Source: Mycobacterium sp. 1245111.1 | GTDB lineage: Bacteria; Actinomycetota; Actinomycetes; Mycobacteriales; Mycobacteriaceae | Length of the DNA stretch: 64,000 bases | Direction of reading: 5' to 3' | Assembly: GCF_001673405.1 (NCBI RefSeq) | Contig: NZ_LZLV01000005.1 | Span: 1-64,000 of the forward strand | Shown: one piece after another, positions 33,406 to 42,460 of the stretch | Layout: each line of letters begins with the position of its first letter | How positions within the stretch are numbered: position 1 is the first letter of the stretch | The notes under the pieces: model-generated | What the model was told of the DNA's origin: nothing | What the model saw: the letters and a program-made list of their open reading frames with translations, nothing else | The model's database searches: none | Made by a program: the position numbers and the translations under genes

Positions 33406-34308
33406 TTGAGCGACAACCCTTTTCACGCCGACCAGTGGAAACCGGTCGACGGGTTCGGTGAACTGACCGACATCACCTATCACCGCCACATCTCGGACGC
33501 CACCGTGCGGGTGGCGTTCGACCGGCCCGACGTGCGCAACGCGTTTCGGCCGCACACCGTCGATGAGCTGTACCGCGTGCTCGACCACGCCCGGATGTCG
33601 CCCGACGTCGGCGTGGTGCTGCTGACCGGCAACGGCCCGTCGCCGAAAGACGGTGGCTGGGCGTTCTGCTCCGGCGGCGACCAGCGCATCCGCGGCCGCA
33701 GCGGCTACCAGTACGCCGCCGGTGAGACCGCGGACACCGTCGACGTGGCGCGGGCGGGACGTCTGCACATCCTCGAGGTGCAGCGGCTGATCCGGTTCAT
33801 GCCGAAGGTGGTGATCTGCCTGGTCAACGGCTGGGCGGCGGGCGGCGGGCACAGCCTGCACGTGGTCTGCGACCTCACCCTGGCCAGTCGCGAGCATGCC
33901 CGGTTCAAGCAGACCGACGCCGACGTCGGCAGCTTCGACGGCGGTTACGGCAGCGCGTACCTGGCCAGGCAGGTCGGCCAGAAATTCGCCCGCGAGATCT
34001 TCTTCCTGGGCCGGCCCTACACGGCCGAGCAGATGCATCACATGGGCGCGGTCAACGCCGTCGTCGCCCACGCCGAGCTGGAGTCCGAAGCCATCCAGTG
34101 GGCGGCCGAGATCAACGCGAAATCACCTCAGGCGCAACGGATGTTGAAGTATGCCTTCAACCTGCTCGACGACGGGCTGGTGGGCCAGCAGCTGTTCGCC
34201 GGCGAAGCGACCCGACTGGCGTACATGACTGATGAAGCGGTCGAGGGCCGCGACGCGTTCCTGGAGAAGCGGCCGCCCGACTGGAGCCCGTTCCCACGCT
34301 ACTTCTAG
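33406..34308 (+). CDS. menB: 1,4-Dihydroxy-2-naphthoyl-CoA synthase
   Basis: 300 residues from TTG 33406, two bases after the preceding stop; the open frame extends far upstream but that region is the other gene in another frame. Crotonase fold with DITYHRHISDATVRVAFDRP, TGNGPSPKDGGWAFCSGGDQ, VICLVNGWAAGGGHSLHVV (oxyanion hole), QTDADVGSFDGGYGSAYLA and the terminal RPPDWSPFPRYF. It cyclises o-succinylbenzoyl-CoA. It lacks roughly 14 N-terminal residues relative to the M. tuberculosis protein, starting at the equivalent of ALSDNPF. Confidence 0.95.
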   Translation: MSDNPFHADQWKPVDGFGELTDITYHRHISDATVRVAFDRPDVRNAFRPHTVDELYRVLDHARMSPDVGVVLLTGNGPSPKDGGWAFCSGGDQRIRGRSGYQYAAGETADTVDVARAGRLHILEVQRLIRFMPKVVICLVNGWAAGGGHSLHVVCDLTLASREHARFKQTDADVGSFDGGYGSAYLARQVGQKFAREIFFLGRPYTAEQMHHMGAVNAVVAHAELESEAIQWAAEINAKSPQAQRMLKYAFNLLDDGLVGQQLFAGEATRLAYMTDEAVEGRDAFLEKRPPDWSPFPRYF

Positions 34309-34333
34309 GGGTCGACACGTAGCGGGCGCCGAG

Positions 34334-34351
34334 CGTGACGCCAGCGTCACG
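34334..34351. terminator. 18-bp palindrome between menB and the SDR gene
   Basis: CGTGACGC-CA-GCGTCACG, a perfect eight-base-pair dyad 25 bp after the menB stop and 36 bp before the next start on the same strand. Either a weak terminator/attenuator or an operator; the sequence alone does not decide. Confidence 0.5.
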
Positions 34352-34387
34352 TTCGATCAAATAGGCACGCCCCTAGACTTCCGACCT

Positions 34388-35269
34388 GTGAGTTGGAACC
34401 CGATCCGAGCCCTGGCCGAGCAGATCACGCTGACCTCGATGCGCCCGCCGCTGCTGCCGCGCCTGCTGCCCAACCCCGGCGCCGCCGACATCGACCTGGC
34501 CGGCAAGCGCGTGGTGCTCACCGGCGCGTCGTCCGGGATCGGCGAGTGCGCTGCCGAACAGTTCGCCCGCCGCGGCGCGACCGTCGTCGCGGTGGCGCGT
34601 CGTCAGGATCTGCTCGACGAGGTCGTCGGCCGGATCACCGCCAGCGGTGGCGACGCGATCGCGATCCCCTGCGACCTGTCTGACCTCGACGCCGTCGACG
34701 CGCTGGTCGCCGACGTCGAAAAGCGCCTGGGCGGGGTCGACATCCTGGTCAACAATGCCGGGCGCTCCATTCGCCGACCGCTGGCCGAGTCGCTGGAACG
34801 CTGGCACGACGTCGACCGGACCATGGTGCTCAACTACTACTCGCCGCTTCGGCTGATCCGCGGCATCGCACCCGGGATGATCGAACGCGGCGACGGGCAC
34901 ATCATCAACGTCGCGACCTGGGGCGTGTTCAGCGAGCCGTCGCCGCTGTTCGCGGTCTACAACGCCTCGAAGGCTGCGCTGTCGGCGGTCAGCCGGGTGA
35001 TCGAAACCGAGTGGGCGACAAAGGGTGTGCACTCGACGACGCTGTATTACCCGCTGGTGGCCACCCCGATGATCGCGCCGACCAAGGAGTACCAGGGCCT
35101 GCCGGCGCTGACGTCCGAAGAGGCGGCGGGCTGGATGATCGACGCGGCACGCACCCGCCCGGTCCGGATCGCGCCTCGGATGGCGATCGCCGCGCAGGCC
35201 ATCGACACGGTTCTGCCGGGATTTGCCACCACGGCGATCCGGCGCCAGCGTTTGCAACCCAACGCGTGA
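34388..35269 (+). CDS. SDR-family oxidoreductase, Rv0547c-like
   Basis: 293 residues from GTG 34388. An N-terminal extension of about 37 residues (WNPIRALAEQITLTSMRPPL) precedes the Rossmann motif LTGASSGIG near 44-52; NNAGRSIRRPL follows, then INVATWG and the catalytic YNASK (about 191-195). The C-terminal part has YYPLVATPMIAPT, the substrate cap of long-chain or membrane-associated SDRs. Substrate unknown. It lies between menB and the glyoxalase-like gene, the order of Rv0548c-Rv0547c-Rv0546c. Confidence 0.9.
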   Translation: MSWNPIRALAEQITLTSMRPPLLPRLLPNPGAADIDLAGKRVVLTGASSGIGECAAEQFARRGATVVAVARRQDLLDEVVGRITASGGDAIAIPCDLSDLDAVDALVADVEKRLGGVDILVNNAGRSIRRPLAESLERWHDVDRTMVLNYYSPLRLIRGIAPGMIERGDGHIINVATWGVFSEPSPLFAVYNASKAALSAVSRVIETEWATKGVHSTTLYYPLVATPMIAPTKEYQGLPALTSEEAAGWMIDAARTRPVRIAPRMAIAAQAIDTVLPGFATTAIRRQRLQPNA

Positions 35270-35282
35270 TAGACACGACGGC

Positions 35283-35669
35283 ATGGAGATTCTCGCCAGC
35301 CGGGTCCTGTTCCGGCCGGTGGACTACCAGCGCTCGCTGAGCTTCTACCGGGATCAGATCGGTCTGGCGATCTTCCGCGACTACGGCGCGGGCACCGTCT
35401 TCTACGCCGGCCAATCGCTGATCGAACTGGCCGACCACGGCGCTCCGGAACAACTCGCGGGCCCCTTCCCGGGTGCGCTGTGGCTTCAGGTGCGCGACGT
35501 CGCCGCCACTCAGGCCGAGTTGCAGAGCCGGGGCGTCGACATTGCTCGCGAGGCCCGCCAGGAACCGTGGGGGCTGCACGAGATGCACGTCGTCGATCCC
35601 GACGGTGTGCTGTTGATTTTTGTGCAGATTCCGCCCGAGCATCCGCTGCGCCGAGACACCCGCGGTTAA
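35283..35669 (+). CDS. Glyoxalase/bleomycin-resistance-fold protein, Rv0546c-like
   Basis: 128 residues from ATG 35283, 13 bp after the SDR stop. One vicinal-oxygen-chelate module: ASRVLFRPVDYQRSLSFYRDQIGL, FYAGQSLIELADHG, LWLQVRDVAATQAELQSRGV and HEMHVVDPDGVLLIFVQIP, the last carrying the usual Glu-His metal-ligand positions partly. A single module would act as a dimer. Substrate unknown. Confidence 0.9.
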   Translation: MEILASRVLFRPVDYQRSLSFYRDQIGLAIFRDYGAGTVFYAGQSLIELADHGAPEQLAGPFPGALWLQVRDVAATQAELQSRGVDIAREARQEPWGLHEMHVVDPDGVLLIFVQIPPEHPLRRDTRG

Positions 35670-35691
35670 CGCCGCCACCTGGGAGGTTAAC
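35665..35691. promoter_or_regulatory. Two GTTAAC palindromes upstream of pitA
   Basis: GTTAAC at 35665-35670 and 35686-35691, 21 bp apart, about 95 bp upstream of the phosphate transporter; on the minus strand a GTTCGTC lies 11 bases from the second copy, recalling the 11-base spacing of PHO-box-like repeats. A possible two-component regulator site; weak evidence. Confidence 0.3.
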
Positions 35692-35785
35692 CCCAGACGA
35701 ACATCTGACTACTAGTGCAAGATACCTTTGATTTGGGCCGCCGTTCTTTCGACAACGACGCCCAACTACCCCCAGAATTAGGCCC

Positions 35786-37021
35786 GTGAATCTTCAGCTG
35801 TTCCTTCTGATCATCGTCGTGATCACCGCCCTCGCATTCGATTTCACGAACGGCTTCCACGACACCGCCAACGCCATGGCCACCTCCATCGCGAGTGGGG
35901 CGCTCAAGCCGAAGACCGCGGTGACGCTGTCGGCCGTGCTGAACCTCTTGGGAGCGTTCCTGTCGACCGCGGTTGCCGGAACCATCGCCAAGAACCTCAT
36001 CGACGGTCATCTGGTCAAACCCGATCTGATCTTTGCGGGACTGGTCGGCGGGATCGTCTGGAACCTGCTGACGTGGCTGCTGGGTATCCCGTCGAGCTCG
36101 TCGCACGCCCTGGTCGGCGGCATCATCGGCGCCATGATCGCCGCGGTCGGCGGGCACGGAGTGATCTGGACGGGCGTGGTTTCGCTGGTGCTGATCCCCG
36201 CCGTGGTCTCGGTGTTCCTGGCCGGGGTCGTCGGCGCGGTCGGCACCTGGCTGGTCTACCGGTTCGACCGCGGCGTTCCGGAAGAGCGCAGCGAGAGCGC
36301 GTTCCGTCGTGGCCAAATCTTCTCGGCGTCACTGGTCTCGCTGGCCCACGGCACCAACGACGCGCAGAAGACGATGGGCGTGATCTTCCTGGCCCTGATC
36401 TCCTACGGCGCGGTCAGCCGGACGCAGCACCTGCCGCCGTTCTGGGTGATCCTGGCGTGCGCTTGTGCGATGGCGCTCGGCACCTACACCGGTGGCTGGC
36501 GGATCATCCGCACGATGGGCAAGGGCATCGTCGAGATCAAGTCGCCGCAGGGCATGGCCGCAGAATCCTCTTCGGCCGTCATCATTTTGCTGTCCGCTCA
36601 CTTCGGCTACGCGCTGTCCACCACGCAGGTGGTCACCGGCTCGGTGCTCGGCAGCGGGGTCGGTAAGCCCGGCGCCGAGGTGCGCTGGGGCGTCGCCGGC
36701 AGGATGGCCGCGGCGTGGCTGATCACCCTGCCCGCCGCCGGCCTGGTCGGCGCCATCGAGTACGTCATCGTGGACAAGATCGGCGGCTTCCCTGGTGCGA
36801 TCATCGGCTTCCTGGTGCTGCTGGCCACCGCCGGGGCGATTTACCTGCAGTCGCGCAAGACCAAGGTCGACCACACCAACGTCAACGCCGAGTGGAAGGG
36901 CGATCTGACCGCCGGTCTCGACGAGGACGGCCACCCGGGCCTGGCCGGCGCCCCCTTCCGCAACGGAGAAATTCCCACCGACGCTGCAGCCACCGAGACC
37001 AAGAAGGCAGGCACGCTGTGA
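35786..37021 (+). CDS. pitA: Low-affinity inorganic phosphate transporter PitA
   Basis: 411 residues from GTG 35786. PiT family: FDFTNGFHDTANAMATSIAS (first GANDVAN-like signature) near 18-37, SSSSHALVGGIIGA, and the second signature SLAHGTNDAQKTMG near 190, then STTQVVTGSVLGSGVG. About ten transmembrane helices in two repeats around a cytosolic loop. It carries metal-phosphate by proton symport at the inner membrane. The stop overlaps the start of the next small membrane-protein gene by two or more bases (GTGA). Confidence 0.95.
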   Translation: MNLQLFLLIIVVITALAFDFTNGFHDTANAMATSIASGALKPKTAVTLSAVLNLLGAFLSTAVAGTIAKNLIDGHLVKPDLIFAGLVGGIVWNLLTWLLGIPSSSSHALVGGIIGAMIAAVGGHGVIWTGVVSLVLIPAVVSVFLAGVVGAVGTWLVYRFDRGVPEERSESAFRRGQIFSASLVSLAHGTNDAQKTMGVIFLALISYGAVSRTQHLPPFWVILACACAMALGTYTGGWRIIRTMGKGIVEIKSPQGMAAESSSAVIILLSAHFGYALSTTQVVTGSVLGSGVGKPGAEVRWGVAGRMAAAWLITLPAAGLVGAIEYVIVDKIGGFPGAIIGFLVLLATAGAIYLQSRKTKVDHTNVNAEWKGDLTAGLDEDGHPGLAGAPFRNGEIPTDAAATETKKAGTL

Positions 37022-37311
37022 TCCACTGGTTCAACTACCAAGCCTCACTCAAGATCTTGATCTTCGGCCTGCTGTTGGGCAGTGGACTGCCGGCGCTGTT
37101 CGCGATCGCCGTGAAGGTCGGCTCCTACGGTGCCGGGACTCCGGGCCCCGACGGCACGGCCACCGTGAACAGGAACCCAGCCCTGATCGCCGTCAGTTTC
37201 GCGATATACGCGCTGGCGTTGGTCGCAGTCGCCATCGGCGTGCTGTACGTCGCTCGGGACGCGCTCGGGGCGTGGACAGGCGTTTACCTGCTCGGAGCCA
37301 AGCCCGCGTAG
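37018..37311 (+). CDS. Small two-helix membrane protein, Rv0544c-like
   Basis: 97 residues from GTG 37018, overlapping the pitA stop as GTGA and so translationally coupled. Two transmembrane helices (about 10-32 and 55-82) joined by a glycine- and proline-rich loop (GSYGAGTPGPDG). Same position and size as Rv0544c. The constant coupling to pitA suggests a subunit or regulator of the phosphate transporter, but this is inference. Confidence 0.85.
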   Translation: MIHWFNYQASLKILIFGLLLGSGLPALFAIAVKVGSYGAGTPGPDGTATVNRNPALIAVSFAIYALALVAVAIGVLYVARDALGAWTGVYLLGAKPA

Positions 37312-37370
37312 CATCAAATTTCGTTCCCGAAGTTAGGCATCCGACGTCCCGCGGGGGAAGTGCACACACC

Positions 37371-37673
37371 GTGAACAGATTCCTGAACTCGGTAGTCGCC
37401 TGGCTGCGCGCCGGCTACCCGGAAGGCATCCCGGCGACCGACTACTTCCCCGTGCTCGCACTGCTGTCGCGTCGGCTGAGCAACGACGAGGTCAAGTTGG
37501 TGGCCCAGGAGTTGATAGACCGGGGCGACTTCGATCACGTCGACATCGGCGTGCTGATCACCCGGCTCACCGACGAACTGCCGGCCCCCGAGGACATCGA
37601 GCGGGTCCGGGCGCGGCTGGCCGCCAAGGGCTGGCCGCTGGAAGACGCCCACGACGGCGAGGACACCGCATAG
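37371..37673 (+). CDS. DUF3349 family protein, Rv0543c-like
   Basis: 100 residues from GTG 37371 with GGGGGAAG upstream. Helical DUF3349 features: VVAWLRAGYPEGIPATDYFPVLALL, LSNDEVKLVAQELIDRG, VDIGVLITRLTDELPAPEDIERVRARLAAKGWPL. Members are small helical proteins of unknown function common in mycobacteria (structures solved, no activity known). Lies just before menE. Confidence 0.9.
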   Translation: MNRFLNSVVAWLRAGYPEGIPATDYFPVLALLSRRLSNDEVKLVAQELIDRGDFDHVDIGVLITRLTDELPAPEDIERVRARLAAKGWPLEDAHDGEDTA

Positions 37674-37693
37674 CAGTCCTGCGGGCCTTCGCC

Positions 37694-38821
37694 GTGGCGC
37701 GCGACTCCTCGGCCGGCCCTTTGTTGGCGGCGCTGGAGCAAGTCCTGCACGGCCACGCACCCGCGCTGGTCCCGGTCGGCGCCGGTACCGACCGCTCGGC
37801 ACTGGAAGCGCTGCGGGTCGACGAGCCGATCGACGACGATGTGGCGCTGGTGGCGACGACGTCGGGCACTACCGGCGCGCCGAAGGGCGCGCTGCTCACC
37901 GCCGCCGCGCTGACCGCCAGCGCGATCGCCACCCACGATCGGCTCGGCGGGCCCGGCCGCTGGCTGCTGGCCCTGCCGTCGTATCACATCGCCGGCATCC
38001 AGGTGCTGGTGCGCAGCCTGCTGGCCGGCACCTCACCGGTCGAGCTGGACGTCTCGACCGGCTTCGACATCGGCCAATTGCCTTCTGCCGTCAACGAACT
38101 CGGCTCTGGCCGGCGATACACCTCGCTGGTCGCCACGCAACTGGCGAAGGCGCTCGACGATCCCGCCGCCACCGCCGCGCTGGCCGAATTGGACACGGTG
38201 CTGATCGGTGGTGGACCGGCCCCGCGACCGGTCCTCGACGCTGCCGCGGCGGCCGGCGTGAACGTGGTCCGGACCTACGGGATGAGCGAGACCGCCGGCG
38301 GCTGCGTCTACGACGGCGTGCCGCTCGACGGCGTCATGCTCCGCATCGATAACGGCCGGATCGTGATCGGCGGGCCGACGCTGGCCAAGGGCTACCGCAA
38401 TCCACCGGACCCAGACCCGTTCGCCGAGGCGGGCTGGTTTCGCACCGACGACGTCGGCGCCGTTGACGATTCGGGCGTGCTCCGCGTGCTGGGCCGGGTC
38501 GACGACGCGATCAGCACCGGCGGGTTGACGGTGTTGCCGCAGCCGGTCGAGGCCGCCCTGCGAACCCATCCCGCGGTGGCCGACTGCGCGGTGTTCGGGG
38601 TGGCCGACGAGCGACTGGGCCAGCGAGTGGTGGTCGCCGTCGTGCCGGCCGCCGGGGCCGCGGCACCCACGCTCGAGGAGTTGCGGGCGCAGGTGATGCG
38701 GACCCTGGATCACACCGCCGCGCCGCGTGAACTGTTTATCGTGGACGCGCTGCCGCTGCGCGGGATCGGCAAAGTCGACCGGACCGCGCTGGCGCGGCTG
38801 GCCGGAAACGACCTGTCCTAA
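37694..38821 (+). CDS. menE: o-Succinylbenzoate-CoA ligase
   Basis: 375 residues from GTG 37694; the true start could be slightly upstream within the end of the previous gene. AMP-forming ligase motifs: P-loop TTSGTTGAPKGALL near 55-68, LPSYHIAGIQVLVRSL, VLIGGGPAPRPVLD, TYGMSETAGGCVYDG (A5), GWFRTDDVGAVDDSGVL (A7), LGRVDDAISTGGLTVLPQPVE (A8) and catalytic lysine in RGIGKVDRTAL. It lacks about 80 N-terminal residues of typical ligases, as mycobacterial MenE does. It activates o-succinylbenzoate for MenB. Confidence 0.93.
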   Translation: MARDSSAGPLLAALEQVLHGHAPALVPVGAGTDRSALEALRVDEPIDDDVALVATTSGTTGAPKGALLTAAALTASAIATHDRLGGPGRWLLALPSYHIAGIQVLVRSLLAGTSPVELDVSTGFDIGQLPSAVNELGSGRRYTSLVATQLAKALDDPAATAALAELDTVLIGGGPAPRPVLDAAAAAGVNVVRTYGMSETAGGCVYDGVPLDGVMLRIDNGRIVIGGPTLAKGYRNPPDPDPFAEAGWFRTDDVGAVDDSGVLRVLGRVDDAISTGGLTVLPQPVEAALRTHPAVADCAVFGVADERLGQRVVVAVVPAAGAAAPTLEELRAQVMRTLDHTAAPRELFIVDALPLRGIGKVDRTALARLAGNDLS

Positions 38822-38822
38822 C

Positions 38823-38838
38823 GATGCGTATGCGCATC
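38823..38838. promoter_or_regulatory. Short palindrome GATGCG-N4-CGCATC upstream of the channel gene
   Basis: Perfect six-base arms with a TATG centre, two bases after the menE stop and 95 bp before the channel start. Could be a small terminator for menE or an operator; GATAAT-like AT-rich sequence near 38856 may be a -10 region for the channel gene. Confidence 0.4.
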
Positions 38839-38932
38839 ACTGGTCACACCGGATGAGATAATGCCCTGGTGAACCGCCCCAACCTCGTCGCATGCTCGGT
38901 GTCGTTCGGGTTTTCCAGCAGCGGACGAGACC

Positions 38933-40684
38933 ATGCAGCGCCACATCATTGTCAGCGGTGACGATGCGCTGGCGACCACCATCGCCGACGAGCTGAAAAA
39001 CGCCGGCGCGATGGTGGTGCGTCTGGTCAGTTCCGACCAATCCGAGGCCGGCGTGGCCCGCGAGCTTGTGTTGGCCGACATTTCTCAGGCGATGGCCGTC
39101 GTCTGCGCCGGTGATGACGACGCGGTGAACCTCGAAATCGCTTTGCTCGCAAGGAAAGCCAACCCCAACGTGCGCGTCGTATCGCGGGTGGCCAACGACG
39201 TGTTGCGCGAGGCCGTCGCCAACGACAACGGTCCGGGTGCGATCCTCGACGTTGCCGACATCGCCGCTCCGGCGATCGTCGAGGCCTGCCTGTCGCAGGC
39301 CACCCACGAATTCGATGCCGCCGGAATGACGTTCGTCGTCTCGGGCAAGGCCGCCTCTCGCGAGGCCACGCTGCGCGAACTCTACGGCGACCTCGCCCCG
39401 GTGGCGATCATCCACAACGAAGACTCGCCCGGTCCTGGCGAGGTCGAGATCTGCCCCGGCCGGGATCAGCGGGTGCACGCCGGTGACTGGGCGATGATGA
39501 TCGGCACCGCCGAGGAATTGGCCGCCCAAGGCATCAAGGTCCCTGGCTCGTCGAGGTCGCGCTCGCGCCGCAACATCTTCCGGCGGGCCATCGATTCCAT
39601 CCGCGGGGTGATCAACGACTTCAACCCGACGTTCTATCCGGTCGCGGCCGCAACGCTGATGGTCTTGGTTACTGCCACCTTCGTGCTGCGATTCGGCTAC
39701 CGGCCGCCGCCCAAGATGGGTTGGGTCGACGCGTTCTACTTCACCATCGAAACGATGACCACCACCGGGTACGGCGACTTCAGCTTCGTCAACCAGCCCA
39801 CCTGGTTGCGCACCTTCTCCACGCTGTTGATGTTCAGCGGGGTCACGACGACCGCGCTGCTGGTGTCGTTCGTCGCTGACGTATTGCTTTCGCGCCGTTT
39901 TATTTTCGCGTCCGCACGCCCGCGAGTGGGGCATCTGCGCAACCACATCGTCGTCGTGGGGCTCAGCGGACTCGGCATGCGGGTGGTCCAGGATCTGACC
40001 AACGCCGGCTACGACGTAGCGGTGATCGAGCAAAACGAGGAGAACCGCTTCCTGTCCGCGGTGCGCGACCTCGACGTGCCGGTGATCTTCGGTGACGCCA
40101 CCCTGCGCCAGACGCTGCAGTCCGCCCGGGTCGATCGCGCCCGAGCGGTGGCGGTGCTGACGCGCAGCGACATCATCAACATCGAAACCGGCATCGTGCT
40201 GGCCGAAATGCTCGGCAAGAAGACCGCGACCCGCGAACACTGGACCGACATCCCCCTGGTGCTACGGGTGTACGACCGCACGCTGGGTTTTGCGGTGGCG
40301 CAGCGATTCGGCTTCGAGAACGTCCGCTCCACCGTCGAGCTGGCGGTGCCGTATTTCATCGGCGCGGCGATCGGCCTGCAGGTGCTGGGCACGTTCTCGG
40401 TGGGCCAGGCCTCGTTCGTGGTCGGGGGCATGCAGGTGGCCGCCGGCAGCGAGCTGGACGGCCTGCGCATGTTCGAGCTGTCCACCCAGGCCCGGGTGAT
40501 CGCGATCGTCACGTCCAACGGCCTGCTCAAGCTGCACCCCCGCCGCGACGCCCGGCTGCACGCCGACGACACCGTGTATCTGGTCGGGCCGTATCGCGAG
40601 CTGATCGACACGCTGCGACGGGGACGGCCGCCGCGGCAGCCAAGCACCGACGAGGGGCGCAAACCGGCCAGCAAGGCCGGCTGA
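38933..40684 (+). CDS. Potassium channel protein with RCK-pore-RCK architecture
   Basis: 583 residues from ATG 38933. Residues 1-210 form a TrkA-N/TrkA-C (RCK)-like domain beginning HIIVSGDDALATTIADEL, whose dinucleotide loop lacks GxGxxG. Transmembrane helix 1 (about 240-260), pore helix and selectivity filter TTTGYGDF (about 277-284) and helix 2 (about 300-320) make a single two-helix pore. A second RCK follows with an intact-like GLSGLGMRVV (about 342-351) and a TrkA-C domain to 560. The filter is that of a K+ channel; a tetramer would have RCK domains at both ends of each chain. Not seen in the recalled M. tuberculosis order. Confidence 0.9.
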   Translation: MQRHIIVSGDDALATTIADELKNAGAMVVRLVSSDQSEAGVARELVLADISQAMAVVCAGDDDAVNLEIALLARKANPNVRVVSRVANDVLREAVANDNGPGAILDVADIAAPAIVEACLSQATHEFDAAGMTFVVSGKAASREATLRELYGDLAPVAIIHNEDSPGPGEVEICPGRDQRVHAGDWAMMIGTAEELAAQGIKVPGSSRSRSRRNIFRRAIDSIRGVINDFNPTFYPVAAATLMVLVTATFVLRFGYRPPPKMGWVDAFYFTIETMTTTGYGDFSFVNQPTWLRTFSTLLMFSGVTTTALLVSFVADVLLSRRFIFASARPRVGHLRNHIVVVGLSGLGMRVVQDLTNAGYDVAVIEQNEENRFLSAVRDLDVPVIFGDATLRQTLQSARVDRARAVAVLTRSDIINIETGIVLAEMLGKKTATREHWTDIPLVLRVYDRTLGFAVAQRFGFENVRSTVELAVPYFIGAAIGLQVLGTFSVGQASFVVGGMQVAAGSELDGLRMFELSTQARVIAIVTSNGLLKLHPRRDARLHADDTVYLVGPYRELIDTLRRGRPPRQPSTDEGRKPASKAG

Positions 40685-40689
40685 GCGCG

Positions 40690-41490
40690 CTACGTCTCGT
40701 CGAAGGGAAGCGGCATCCCGGTGTGCGAGAGGCACTCGGTACAGGTGTGCTCGGTGCCGACCCGCACGACGGCCTCGCGGACGAGCTTTTTGAACGGCTC
40801 GATGTTCTTGGCGAATTCCTCGATCACGTTGACGACCGTCACCCCGGTGCCCGATTCGATGCCGGCGTCTAGGTCGGTCACCAAAGCGATTGCTGCATAG
40901 CAGATTTCGAGTTCACGAGCCAGCACCGCCTCGGGATAGCCGGTCATGTTGACCAACGTGAAGCCCGCGGCGGCGAACCACCGGCTTTCCGCGCGGGTGG
41001 AAAACCGCGGCCCCTCGATGACGACCATGGTGCCGCCGTCGACGACATCGGGTAGCCCGGTGACCGCGGCCCGCAGCGTCGGGCAGTACGGGTCGGCGAA
41101 GGCCACGTGCGCGGCGCCGGAGTCGAAGTAGGTGTCGGCACGACGGCGGGTGCGGTCGACGAGCTGATCGGGCACCACCACCGCGCCTGGGCCGTGGTCG
41201 GTGGTCAGGCTGCCGACCGCGCACGGCGCGAAGATCTGCCGGACACCCAGTGCCCGCAGCGCCCACATGTTGGCCCGGTAGGGCACCTTGTGCGCGGGAT
41301 AGCGGTGGTCGACGCCGTGGCGGGGCAGGAACGCCACCTCGTGTTCCCCGACCGTGCCGACGGTGACGGGTCCGCTCGGCTCACCGAACGGCGTATCGAG
41401 GCTGACGCTGCGGGCGGCCGAGTCGAAAAAGCTGTAGAAGCCGCTGCCGCCGATCACTCCGAGCACGCGCTCATTGTCGCGGACCCGCAT
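40690..41490 (-). CDS. mtnP: S-methyl-5'-thioadenosine/purine nucleoside phosphorylase
   Basis: 266 residues from ATG 41490 (an in-frame GTG eight codons later is an alternative). MTAP/PNP type: [14 protein letters not shown] with the phosphate loop, [64 protein letters not shown] and [21 protein letters not shown]. The enzyme cleaves methylthioadenosine or related nucleosides with phosphate in purine salvage. Rv0535 (annotated pnp) is the counterpart and has been shown to act on MTA. Divergent from menA with 14 bp between starts. Confidence 0.92.
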   Translation of the reverse strand: MRVRDNERVLGVIGGSGFYSFFDSAARSVSLDTPFGEPSGPVTVGTVGEHEVAFLPRHGVDHRYPAHKVPYRANMWALRALGVRQIFAPCAVGSLTTDHGPGAVVVPDQLVDRTRRRADTYFDSGAAHVAFADPYCPTLRAAVTGLPDVVDGGTMVVIEGPRFSTRAESRWFAAAGFTLVNMTGYPEAVLARELEICYAAIALVTDLDAGIESGTGVTVVNVIEEFAKNIEPFKKLVREAVVRVGTEHTCTECLSHTGMPLPFDET

Positions 41491-41504
41491 GGAACGATCA
41501 CAGG

Positions 41505-42380
41505 GTGGCCAGCCTTGCACAGTGGATCGCCGGTGCGCGACCGCGAACCCTCCCCAACGCCGTCGCTCCGGTGATCGCCGGCACCGGTGCCGCCGCCTGG
41601 CTGCACGCTGCGGTCTGGTGGAAGGCGCTGCTGGCGCTGGCTGTCGCGGTGGCCCTGATCATCGGGGTCAACTTCGCCAACGACTACTCCGACGGCATCC
41701 GCGGCACTGACGACGACCGGGCCGGGCCGTTGCGGTTGGTCGGCTCGCGGCTGGCGGCGCCGCGGTCTGTGCTCACGGTGGCGCTGGCGAGCTTCACGGT
41801 CGGCGCGGTGGCCGGGTTGGCGCTGGCGCTGACCAGTGCGCCATGGCTGATCGCCGTCGGCGCGGGGTGCATCGCCGGGGCGTGGCTGTACACCGGCGGC
41901 TCCAGGCCGTATGGCTACGCGGGCTTCGGCGAAGTCGCGGTGTTCGTGTTCTTCGGCCTGGCCGCGGTGCTCGGCACCCAGTACACCCAGGCGCTGCGAG
42001 TCGATTGGGTCGGCGGGGCGCTGGCGGTGGCGACGGGCGCGTTGTCGTCGGCGGTGTTGGTGGCCAACAACTTACGAGACATCCCGACCGACGCCGCGTC
42101 CGGCAAGATCACGCTGGCAGTTCGTCTGGGCGACAAGGGGACTCGCGTCTTCTATCAGACGCTGCTGAGCGCCGCCGGGGTGTTGACGCTGGCGCTGGCC
42201 GCGGCCACGCCGTGGTGTGCGCTGGGCCTGGTCGCCACCCCGTTGGCGGTGCGCGCCGCGAAGCCGGTGCGGACCGGGCAGATCGGGCCTGCGTTGATCC
42301 CGGTGCTACGTGATACCGGCCTGACGATGCTGGTCTGGTCGATCGCGGTGGCCGCGGCGTTGACGCTGGCGTCCCACTGA
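41505..42380 (+). CDS. menA: 1,4-Dihydroxy-2-naphthoate polyprenyltransferase
   Basis: 291 residues from GTG 41505. UbiA-superfamily membrane prenyltransferase: [20 protein letters not shown] at the N-terminus, first aspartate motif [17 protein letters not shown] near 57-73, and second motif [20 protein letters not shown] near 188-207; about eight transmembrane helices. It joins DHNA to the polyprenyl chain, giving demethylmenaquinone for MenG. Counterpart of Rv0534c. menA lies 25 kb from menG in this window. Confidence 0.95.
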   Translation: MASLAQWIAGARPRTLPNAVAPVIAGTGAAAWLHAAVWWKALLALAVAVALIIGVNFANDYSDGIRGTDDDRAGPLRLVGSRLAAPRSVLTVALASFTVGAVAGLALALTSAPWLIAVGAGCIAGAWLYTGGSRPYGYAGFGEVAVFVFFGLAAVLGTQYTQALRVDWVGGALAVATGALSSAVLVANNLRDIPTDAASGKITLAVRLGDKGTRVFYQTLLSAAGVLTLALAAATPWCALGLVATPLAVRAAKPVRTGQIGPALIPVLRDTGLTMLVWSIAVAAALTLASH

Positions 42381-42460
42381 GGCTGGCTGTGCCGCCAACG
42401 CGCGCAGTTGTATGCCCGTTGCGGCGTGTCGACGTACAAACACGCACGCTCGCGGCCAGA

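Noticed and set aside
42381-42460. Possible hairpin between menA and the DUF4229 gene (TTGTA ... TACAA)
   Set aside because: Only five pairable bases at the ends with a poorly matched interior; not convincing as terminator or operator.
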